This document shows positions 42,375 to 50,913 of a stretch of DNA of 64,000 bases, one piece after another. The notes below the pieces were generated by a model. The model saw only the letters and a list, made by a program, of their open reading frames with translations. It did no database searches and was not told where the DNA came from. Each line of letters starts with the position of its first letter. Within the stretch, counting starts at the first letter, position 1. Source of the stretch: Peltaster fructicola (lineage: Eukaryota; Ascomycota; Dothideomycetes); the NCBI GenBank assembly GCA_001592805.2, contig CP051141.1:620001-684000 (forward strand), given 5' to 3'. The position numbers and the translations under genes were made by a program.

Positions 42375-43136
42375 ATGTCGACAATCCTTCGTACGCTCCG
42401 CAACTTGCGAAGCATCGGCCTCAAGGTGAGCGCCAGTTGCCGTCGCTTGAGCCTTCACTGACCCAGGATTAGGAATATGGCCGACAGATGCAGGTACGAG
42501 TCTAAAAGACCTATCTCGAATCACCAACTGACTTCGCCCTCTCGTAACAGTACATCGGTATGACCGAAAGAGTTAGAAAACATTTGACATCAGCTGAGAT
42601 TGCGAAGGTGACACAAAGCGAGGAACACTGATCGGCACGGATCGATATGGCAACAAGTACTTCGAGAATCTGGAAGAGGAGCTGCCATGTGAGCACTACG
42701 ACGAGACCTGGACGACATGAGCTGATTCGTGGGACAGTGCGAACACGATGGGTAGACTACAAGGACCGAGAATATGACCCGTGAGTAATTGATGGTAAGG
42801 AGACGGCCATATGCTAACGGAGAATCGCAGATCGCAGATTGAGCCAGGATGGTGAGAAAGTGCTATACGGTTGTTGGGAGATATTGCTGACTTGCTAGGC
42901 ACGCCTGGATGTCATACATGGTCGATCAGCCACCAACGACAGACAAGATGCTCCAAACTGGTATTCGAGCCTGGGAGCCAAAGGATCACAAGCCGGTCAT
43001 GACACAATCACGAAGCGCATACAAGCCATTTAGCACGTAAGTTGTTACGTAGGACCTTGCTTCGTCACATCTACTTACTCGAAATAGTGTTAAGAACAAG
43101 TTCGCTGCATGGCAGCCTGTCGCCGCCTCGCGATAG
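42375..43136 (+). CDS. NDUFA12: Complex I subunit NDUFA12 (B17.2), eight exons
   Basis: Accessory subunit of mitochondrial NADH:ubiquinone oxidoreductase. Exons are 42375-42425, 42473-42493, 42551-42557 (7 nt), 42608-42688, 42738-42780, 42831-42851, 42899-43036 and 43088-43136: 136 residues with seven introns of 47-57 bp, all GT-AG and in phase. The product begins MSTILRTLRNLRSIGLK and contains EYGRQMQYIGDTKRG (built from four exons), IGTDRYGNKYFEN, TRWVDYKDREYDPSQIEPGW, HAWMSYMVDQPPT and YKPFSTV, all diagnostic of B17.2. It ends in basic SR without a long extension. Identity depends on splicing, since no exon encodes more than 46 residues. Confidence 0.94.
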
Positions 43137-43491
43137 ATCGAGCTCGCATATACTTGTACACAACCTCTTCCACATGCATGCAACTTGTCGGACCTAAACA
43201 GTGTCAGACTTCTGTTCACATCTCTCGCAGCGTCGTGAAATCGATCCCACTCGCTAAGTGCAGGTCTTGCAGCATCAACCTGTAGTCTTTCTACCACTGC
43301 AAGCCCATTGTGTATGCAGCTGAGAGGCCACATGATCACTAGATATGTGGCCACGGTAGTGCATTGATCTGATCTCGTGGTTTGAGCATGACACATACGA
43401 GTCATTCGTCGAGCCGTCTCGGACGGAAGCCAGCTGTCCACGACATTTCAAGCTTCCTTTACCCATGACGATACGGCAGCAGTGCAGCTGA
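43137..43491. other. Convergent 3' region, NDUFA12 and RRP40
   Basis: About 355 bp between two gene ends; nothing recognised. Confidence 0.45.
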
Positions 43492-44169
43492 TCAAGCCTT
43501 CCGTTGGTCTGCATCTGTGAGTGCCTTGCCGATCGACAGTGTTGTCTTGACATCCGCGCCATTCAGCCAGATGAGCCCATTTCTACCCACTGCGATTTCG
43601 AAGCTGATCTTCTCGCCGAGTGCTTGCAGCATAGCAGTCGCATCGTTCTCTCCAGGTGCCATCAGCCCTCTAGCATATGCTAGTGATACATTGAAGATCA
43701 TGCCGCCCTTTAATGGTCCTAACCCATCTGACTTGCCAGTGGCCGAATTGACGCACTCGATCTCTACATCCTCGCCCTTTACCGCACGACAGACACGCGC
43801 ATATACCACATCTCCGGATTTGAGCTGCGGTCGAGTCTTCCTGTTGGCACCTTCGAAAGCTAGGTGGCCAAGAACAGCGTTCGAGGTGTGTGGCGCCAGC
43901 ATGCAGTAGTATTGATCTGTTGCTCCATGATGTATCTGAGCGACGACAAGGTCACCAAGTGTCGGCACGTACCTTCCAGACTCGAATTCAAGCCAGGTCG
44001 CGCCTTTCTTGTCGTTCTTATTCAATGTGCCGGCTGTTGTAGAAATGATCTCCGATGGCATGACATGGCGTAATCCCGGTCCAAGTGTGAGCACGCCCTT
44101 CCTCGTCGGCGGTAATAAGGTAGATGGAACAGCTTCACCAGGCAGGAGTATGACTTGTCCCTCGTCCAT
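43492..44169 (-). CDS. RRP40: Exosome cap subunit RRP40
   Basis: S1/KH cap protein of the RNA exosome, which degrades and trims RNA in nucleus and cytoplasm. It is a single exon of 225 residues, near the usual length. The N-terminus has VILLPGEAVP and LTLGPGLRH. The S1 domain spans about 60-135 (YVPTLGDLVVAQI, LKSGDVVYARVCRA). The KH part contains GPLKGGMIFNVSLAYARGL, the Rrp40 hallmark, and VGRNGLIWLNG (GxNG loop). It is divergent from SSZ1 over 201 bp. Confidence 0.93.
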   Translation of the reverse strand: MDEGQVILLPGEAVPSTLLPPTRKGVLTLGPGLRHVMPSEIISTTAGTLNKNDKKGATWLEFESGRYVPTLGDLVVAQIHHGATDQYYCMLAPHTSNAVLGHLAFEGANRKTRPQLKSGDVVYARVCRAVKGEDVEIECVNSATGKSDGLGPLKGGMIFNVSLAYARGLMAPGENDATAMLQALGEKISFEIAVGRNGLIWLNGADVKTTLSIGKALTDADQRKA

Positions 44170-44370
44170 GTTGTATACGTTCGAAGATCGTCCTCCATGG
44201 CGGGCGATATTTGTGAAGACTTAGCCACATGAGATCTTTGTGGCTTGTGCGATTAGATAAGATCTTCCGCGCGAGCCTCTAGAATTTTTGGCTCTTCTGA
44301 ACTGTGTATTAGGTACGATTCTCGAATCACCACTGAGAAGAGTTGGAAGAGTACAGCTCGACAGCACAAG

Positions 44371-46137
44371 ATGGTGGACACTACGAATGGCTCTGATGAG
44401 CAGCAGACAGCGACTGCCAGCCCTCAACCCATTGGAATCTCGTTCGGCAACTCATATTCTTCGATAGCGTACACGACAGCAGACGGCAAAAGCGAGGTTA
44501 TTGCCAACGAAGAAGGTGACCGACAAATCCCAACAATTCTCTCATACGTCTCAGGCGAAGAGTTCGTCGGTACACAGGCCAAGGCACAGCTCGTGCGCAA
44601 CCCCCGAAACACAGTCGCATATTTCAGAGACTTTCTGGGCAAAGGATTTGAAGAGGTCGATGTGACACAATGTCATGGTTCTGCACACGCTGTACCAGTA
44701 GAAGGCGGCAAGAGTGTGGGATTCGAGCTCGTCGACAAGGCACCGGCTGAGGACGAGACGCCTGCTGAGAAGAGTCTGTTAGGTGTAGGAGAGGTGGCAG
44801 CACGACAGTTCAAGCGTCTGAGGGAGTCTGCCAGTGACTTTTTGGGTTACGATGTTCAGTCAGCTGTCGTCACCATCCCGACGGACTTCTCACAGCAGCA
44901 GACTGCCGCACTTGTGGCTGCAGCTAAGCAGGCTGGAATTGATGTTCTGCAGACCATTTCCGAGCCAGTTGCAGCTCTTCTCGCACACGATGCAAAGCTT
45001 CGATTGGCTCTGGAGGATGCGAACTCTGCCATTGCAGCTGATGCCAAGCAGCAAGACCAGATCATCGTCGTGGCCGATCTTGGAGCAACACGAAGCGACA
45101 TTGCAGTGTTTGCAAGCAGAGGCGAGATCTACACCACACTAGCGACTGCCCACGACCAGGAGGTCGGTGGAAGCACACTCGACCAGGCTCTTATCGACTA
45201 CGCCGCAAAGGAATTCTTGAAGAAGCACAAGTCCGCCGAAGATCCACGAAAGAACGAGAAAAGTCTTGCGAAGCTGAAGCTAGAGTCAGAGGCTGTGAAG
45301 AAGGCTTTGAGTATTGGAGCCTCCGCCAATTTCTCGATTGAGAGTCTTTCTGGTGGTTACGATTTCAGTTTGACCGTCAACCGTACACGATTCGAGCTTC
45401 TGGCCAACAAGACACTTGCCAGCTTCGTCAGTCTCATTCAGAGCGCAATCAAGAAAGCAGATCTTGACATCCTGGACGTTGACACAATCTTGCTGTCTGG
45501 TGGCACGAGTCACGTGCCTAAGATTGCTTCACTTCTTGCTGCCAGCTTCCCAGAGACCACCACAATCGTCGCACCATCCACATCGCCCGCCGCTGTCAAT
45601 CCATCCGAGCTTGCAGCACGTGGTGCAGCAATACAAGCAAGCTTGATTCGGGAGTTTGAGCAAGCAGATATCGAGGCTAGCACAGAAGCTGTGGTCACAG
45701 TCACGCCTCACACAAGCAAGCCGATCGGTCTTGCCACCAAGGACGGCTTCGTTGTGATTGTACCAGCTGACACTCCAGTCCCAGCACGGCGGACAGCCCA
45801 AATCTTGGTCGCTGCAGGTGGAGACGTCTTCTTGCAACTCACTGAGGGTAGCCATGAGATCAAGGTCACCAAGGAGGAGCCAGCTCCTGCTACCAAGAAT
45901 GACGACGATGAAGACGATGAGGACGAGGACGATGAAGATGATGAGCCTGAGGAGATCCGTGAGAAGGTCTACAAGGTCGGCAAGACTCTTGCAGAGATAG
46001 CTATCAAGGGTGTCAAAAAGGACGGTAAGGTCGAGATCCAACTCAATATTGGTGCAGATCTCGCAGTGACGGCTGTTTGTCGTGAAGTTGGTGGCAAAGG
46101 CGGTGTCCGAGGTGTTGTGCAAGCACCATCAGCATGA
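44371..46137 (+). CDS. SSZ1: Ribosome-associated Hsp70 SSZ1
   Basis: Non-canonical Hsp70 that forms the ribosome-associated complex with the J-protein zuotin and assists nascent chains with Ssb. It is a single exon of 588 residues (yeast 538). The nucleotide-binding domain starts IGISFGNSYSSIAYTTADG and has NEEGDRQIPTILSYVSGEE, VVTIPTDFSQQQ, ISEPVAALLAHD, VVADLGATRSDIAVF and LSGGTSHVPKIASLL. The C-terminal beta domain is short, as in Ssz1, and is interrupted by a Asp/Glu tract of about 25 residues (from 45901). The usual Hsp70 lid and EEVD tail are absent, typical for Ssz1 and not a truncation. Confidence 0.94.
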   Translation: MVDTTNGSDEQQTATASPQPIGISFGNSYSSIAYTTADGKSEVIANEEGDRQIPTILSYVSGEEFVGTQAKAQLVRNPRNTVAYFRDFLGKGFEEVDVTQCHGSAHAVPVEGGKSVGFELVDKAPAEDETPAEKSLLGVGEVAARQFKRLRESASDFLGYDVQSAVVTIPTDFSQQQTAALVAAAKQAGIDVLQTISEPVAALLAHDAKLRLALEDANSAIAADAKQQDQIIVVADLGATRSDIAVFASRGEIYTTLATAHDQEVGGSTLDQALIDYAAKEFLKKHKSAEDPRKNEKSLAKLKLESEAVKKALSIGASANFSIESLSGGYDFSLTVNRTRFELLANKTLASFVSLIQSAIKKADLDILDVDTILLSGGTSHVPKIASLLAASFPETTTIVAPSTSPAAVNPSELAARGAAIQASLIREFEQADIEASTEAVVTVTPHTSKPIGLATKDGFVVIVPADTPVPARRTAQILVAAGGDVFLQLTEGSHEIKVTKEEPAPATKNDDDEDDEDEDDEDDEPEEIREKVYKVGKTLAEIAIKGVKKDGKVEIQLNIGADLAVTAVCREVGGKGGVRGVVQAPSA

Positions 46138-46364
46138 GCTATGTATATATAGACAGGGCGCCTTTTAACACCGCCGTATAGACAGCAATCGGATAGAGCC
46201 CTTGACACACAAACGTGCCAGACGTCACGCTCGTTGCTACGTGCTTTTCCTGGATTGGAAGGTGAAGCCCCGCTAAGAGCTCATCATGTGCTGAATGTGA
46301 ATCATAGAAATCGAGCTTGTAGTTCAGCACATCCGTCGAACATAACAGCGACAGCAGACATAAG

Positions 46365-46941
46365 ATGCAGCGCATTGATCCACGACCAGAGCCAGCACAG
46401 TCTGCGCCTACAAACAACGACGATCCGACGAAGCCACTGCCTACCGGGTTCGCATCTACAGGTGCCAACAGCCGCACACAAACATTCGAAGAGATATATG
46501 CTGTCCCTGAGAACTTCCTAGAGATCGAGGTAGGATAGTCGGAGCAATATGAGAGCAGATGAGACTGACACAATCTCGCAGGTGCTGGAACCACAGACAC
46601 ATCAGCCAACCTCAAACCCGTCTTCACGATACACAACATACTTGATACGACTACAGACGAACATTCCTGCCTTCAGACTACGACGTTCAGAGGTACGGCG
46701 GCGATACAGTGACTTCGAGGTCTTTCGCGACCTACTTGAAAGAGAGAGTGCACGAGTCTCGATACCACCACTGCCAGGCAAGGTCTATCTGAACAGATTT
46801 GACGATGCAGTGATTGAGGACCGCAGGAAGGGGTTGGAGCGCTTCTTGAAGATCGTGGTTGGCCATCCTCTACTACAGACAGGCTCGAGGGTGCTTGGAG
46901 CATTCGTTCAAGACCCCAACTGGGATCGCAATGCATGGTGA
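46365..46941 (+). CDS. SNX3: Sorting nexin-3 (Grd19/Snx3)
   Basis: PX-domain protein that binds PI3P on endosomes and brings cargo to retromer for return to the Golgi. Exons are 46365-46529 and 46582-46941 (174 residues) with a 52-bp intron. The N-terminus is acidic and Pro/Asn-rich, with [12 protein letters not shown] typical of Snx3. The PX core shows [32 protein letters not shown] (PI3P-binding Arg and Tyr), [10 protein letters not shown] and the closing [18 protein letters not shown]. It ends [12 protein letters not shown]. Length and composition fit Snx3. Confidence 0.93.
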
Positions 46942-47184
46942 ACGAACGTGTCTTCAGAATGAGGACGTATCTGGTCCTACAATGGTGGATATGTGATTGC
47001 TTTACCTGCGAGCCCTTCGAGCGACGTCTGTCGTCGTTGATATGATTGGACGGAATGGAGAACAACTCAGGCGGTCGACAATGTTGTCTTGTTCTGCGAT
47101 TTAGCGTTCGATCTTCAGCACTGTTCATATCGAGGACCAATGTAAGACTCTTTTGAGCGTACAACAACGGCTTATGTTGGTCTT

Positions 47185-48080
47185 TTAGCACACATCCTCT
47201 ATGACCTGCTCCTCGCTGGACGCTGGACCAAGGTCGCCGTTCAGTGTCCTACCGAACAGCTCAAGCAGCATCTGGAAGCAAATTCCTGCTATAGCAGGAT
47301 CATATCGACCCTTTGACAGTTCATCTCTGATGAATGCATGCTGTGCCCAAGCGACCTCATAGAAGCTGAATGTGATGCCAGTCTCGTGGAGTGTCTTCCT
47401 TATCAGGTCTCGTCCTTCTGGTGGTACGTGATTGTCCTTTTTGCCGAAGATCTAAATCGTCAGTACTGCTTCAACGACATGAGGTCGGCGTACCATGACA
47501 AGCTCGCCTTTGATGTCCTTGACTCGCTGCAGACTATCGTCACTTTTGCCTTCACCAAGCGTATGGCTATGGATGTCGGTTGCAAAGTAGCACACTGTTG
47601 CTCTTACTCGGTGGTCGAACGCTGCTCTGAATGCTAGGTGACCGCCAAGACACATGCCTGTGGCTCCAATGCGGCCATTGCATGTCTCGAGACCGATGAG
47701 AGTATCGACTGAGAGTGTTGCATCCTCATCATAGCCTGACACTTTTTTCTTGATCTTCAGGTCGTTTCCTATATCGGTCCCTGGTCCATCGTATGCTAGT
47801 GGCTCAGGGCCGATGAATTCATGATAAGACGATGGTGCGGCCACTATATAACCATGACCAGCAATTTGGCGTGCAAACCTTGCGACCGGACCAGTCACTG
47901 ATCTATGTGAGTGTGTGACAGTCGTATTGTAGCGCACCGACCTTGATAGATCTCGCTAAAGACGACGACACCAGGAAATTTGGCCTTCGCATAGTTGGGA
48001 ATGGTGGGATGGAAGAGGAATATACGCATGTTGTTGCCATGCTGCGTGGGAACATCTTTGTGCGTTTCCTGGATCAACAT
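47185..48080 (-). CDS. Dienelactone hydrolase family protein
   Basis: Exons on the minus strand are 48080-47942, 47897-47494 and 47451-47185 (269 residues); introns of 44 and 42 bp are in phase. An alpha/beta hydrolase with the dienelactone hydrolase layout: HPTIPNYAKAKFPGVVVFSEIYQ, a nucleophile Cys in GATGMCLGGHLAF, an acid Asp in GKKDNHVPPEGRDL and a His in WAQHAFIRD. Family members open lactones from aromatic degradation or act as carboxymethylenebutenolidase-like hydrolases. No signal peptide. Substrate not predictable. Confidence 0.9.
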
Positions 48081-48766
48081 CGTCAGGTATATTGCGTTGC
48101 GCTCAGATTATGGTCGTGGTGTGTGGTTCTGCAAGAGGATATGATCTTGATATCAGAGGAAATAGTGGGGCGGAGCAGATGAACGAAGAGCTATCAGTCA
48201 CAGAACACCTGATATAGCGAGAACATCCAGAAGGATCTCATGCGGACCATATCGATACACGCCGTCGATGCTGTCAGGTCACAGTGTGGACTGTCCAGGG
48301 ACATTGATCGATTTGGTTCGCGGATAATATATTTCTTAGAGATCTTGCTTGATTTGCTCAGATGAGTGTATGTCTCTCGATGGTTCTTGTCTTCTGCCTC
48401 CTCAAGAGCCTGGACATGCTGCTGACCACATGCAGCTCGCGAGCTACAGCACATAGGACTGGTGTCATGCCTCAATGGATGCTTTCGTCGACTGCTTGAG
48501 CAGTGCTAATCTCAGCTACGTCAAGCTGCAGGCGGATGTTGTCACCTCCGCATGAGGCCGCGCAGCCAATTACATTGCCCCAAAGCTTAATTATACTCGA
48601 TCAACCGTAGTGTCAACAAATGTCAACAAGCGTGGAAAATCCGCGACCACTGATCAGATCTATGAACTCTCCTCCCGATCTCATTGTTACATTCTCCTCG
48701 TCGTTCCTTACAAGCGCTTTGCGCGAAACTACTCTGTCGAGCGAGTCCTCTTGGTGACCAGGCAAC
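48081..48766. other. Intergenic upstream of ERG4
   Basis: About 690 bp between divergent genes; short frames only. No sterol regulatory element could be assigned with confidence. Confidence 0.4.
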
Positions 48767-50451
48767 ATGACGGTAACACGATCGCAGACTGGCAAGACGC
48801 CCAGGTACGGTCTCCAGGAGTACTTCGTGATCGCGGAGCACTGACTATTGTCTCAGGAAGTCTGGTATTCCTGAAGGATTCGTCGAGACGCCTGCTGCAC
48901 GACGCACTCGCAAGTCCACACCAGGTCCGGACGCAGATGAGAGCAAGACGAGCGAGAAAGACACAATAATTGTAGCGCCGCACGCGAATGGTTCAGCAGC
49001 GAAGAAGGCGAACGGACACATCAATGGAAAGCCAAAGGGACGCATCATCGATGGCTGGCTGGAAGGCTCTGATCCAAAGATCGATTACAACCCTCACTTC
49101 GACTTTGGAGGAAGCTTCGGTGTCACTGGTATGATGATTGGCTTCCCAATCCTCATGTGGTACATGTGGATTGGCGCAACATACTACGACGGAAAGTTCC
49201 CATCGGAGCCAAGCATGAGCTGGTCGAAGTTCGGACAACATATGGTCAACCTTGTCTACACTGGCGCATTTCCAACAGTCAAGGCATGGCTCATATACTG
49301 GGTGTTCTTTGTCTTCCAGGGCTTCCTCTACCTCTTCATGCCTGGAGTCTACTCGCAGGGAAAGCCTCTCCCTCACGAGGGTGGCAGGCAGTTGCGCTAC
49401 TACTGCAACGGCACGACCAGCTTCTACCTCACAATTGTTCTGGCGGTCGTGCTCCATGTCACTGGTGTCTTCCCGATGTACACATTGATTGACGAGTTCG
49501 GACCATTGCTGTCTGTCGCCATCATCTCAGGCTTCCTTGTCTCCGTCATAGCATATGTCTCTGCGATAGCCAGAGGAGCTCAGCACAGAATGACTGGCTA
49601 CCTCGTCTACGACTTCTTCATGGGAGCTGAGCTCAACCCACGTATGTTCGGATGGCTGGACTTCAAGATGTTCTTCGAGGTTCGACTCCCGTGGTTCATT
49701 CTCTTTCTTATCAGCTTCAGCGCTGGTGCTCGCCAACTGGAATTGTATGGCTACGTCTCTGGTGAGGTCGGCTTTCTCATCATGGCGCACTTCCTGTATG
49801 CCAACGCTTGCGGCAAGGGTGAAGAGATGATTCCTATCACCTGGGACATGTACTACGAGAAGTGGGGATTCATGTTGATCTTCTGGAACATGGCCGGTGT
49901 CCCTCTGTCCTACTGCCACTGCACAATCTATCTGGCAAACCACGACCCGACCACCTATGCCTGGCCAAAGCCAGTGCTTGTCTTCCTTTACGTTTCATAT
50001 CTTTTCGCCTACTGGGTCTGGGACACCGCCAACAGCCAAAAGAACATGTTCCGCAGTGGCGAGCGTGGCTACCAACAACACCGCAAGACCTTCCCGCAGC
50101 TACCATGGAAATACATCAAGAACCCACAGTCGATCAAGAGCGAGTCTGGGGACAGTCTTCTCGTAGACGGATGGTACAAGTACGCTCGCAAGATCCACTA
50201 CACGGCTGATCTGTACTTTGCCCTGACCTGGGGCTTCATCACTGGCTTCAACAGTCCATTCCCATGGTTCTACCCAGTCTTCTTCGCACTCATGATTGTA
50301 CACCGTGCATACAGGGACATTCAGAGGTGTAAGGAGAAGTACGGTCCTGCTTGGGTCGAGTATGAGCGAAGAGTACCATATCTCTTCATTCCAGTGAGTC
50401 ACTACGTTCTGACCATCGGCCTGACTAACGTTTCCGCAGTACGTTTTTTAG
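48767..50451 (+). CDS. ERG4: Delta(24(24(1)))-sterol reductase ERG4
   Basis: Last enzyme of ergosterol synthesis, reducing the C24(28) double bond in the ER membrane. Exons are 48767-48804 (38 nt), 48857-50393 and 50440-50451 (12 nt); 528 residues. The start [16 protein letters not shown] is only found by splicing. Several hydrophobic segments (about 8-9) follow. Sterol-reductase signatures: [52 protein letters not shown] and YEKYGPAW-like [19 protein letters not shown]. The last exon supplies only YVF and a stop, restoring the conserved terminal FIPYVF; the intron just before it would otherwise be read through into a different tail. ERG4 rather than ERG24 from [14 protein letters not shown] and the terminus. 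Confidence 0.95.
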
Positions 50452-50913
50452 ATGGACACCTTCGAGGATATAGTGTAATGGGAAAGGATCAAAAGGGCGC
50501 TCTACAACACATTTTGGACATAATTGCGATCACGAAAAGCGTAGAGCCGTGATTGCCAGAAAAGCTAGAGCTGCAGTTGCGAGCGATTTCGAAGGGCACA
50601 CACTGTGCATATACGTCGATACTGTACTAATGTATAAGGATATACAACCGCCCTTGTTAAAAGCCTGACTTGAAGGCATCAATTGGCCACAAAGGTTGAT
50701 GGATCGCAGCTGGTGTCGACTCTTCGTGCACCTGTAGCTTGTCATATGAGATAATTGATGCTGCGCGGCGGGCTCCACATTGACGACAGCTGCAGCTTGA
50801 GCTCTCGGGCATCATCCTCGAAACACAACTCAACCTCTCCTCCAGCTGCGCATCTTCTCGCGTCACTTGCGCCCTCATACCGACGACTGTATGTCAATGA
50901 TCATGTCATAGCA
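50452..50913. other. Intergenic upstream of VPS18
   Basis: About 460 bp. The VPS18 frame is open back to an ATG at 50755, but the extra 53 residues are Ser-rich and unlike the family, so this is treated as leader sequence. Confidence 0.5.

Noticed and set aside
45529-46122. A 197-codon Leu/Asp-rich frame antisense to SSZ1
   Set aside because: It is the complement of the acidic tract and of conserved Hsp70 codons; a shadow frame.
46139-46639. A 166-codon minus-strand frame over the SNX3 promoter and first exon
   Set aside because: It overlaps SNX3 coding sequence antisense, has no domain and looks like a chance open frame.
49527-49943. A 138-codon frame antisense to ERG4
   Set aside because: Shadow of a strongly conserved coding region; no homology.
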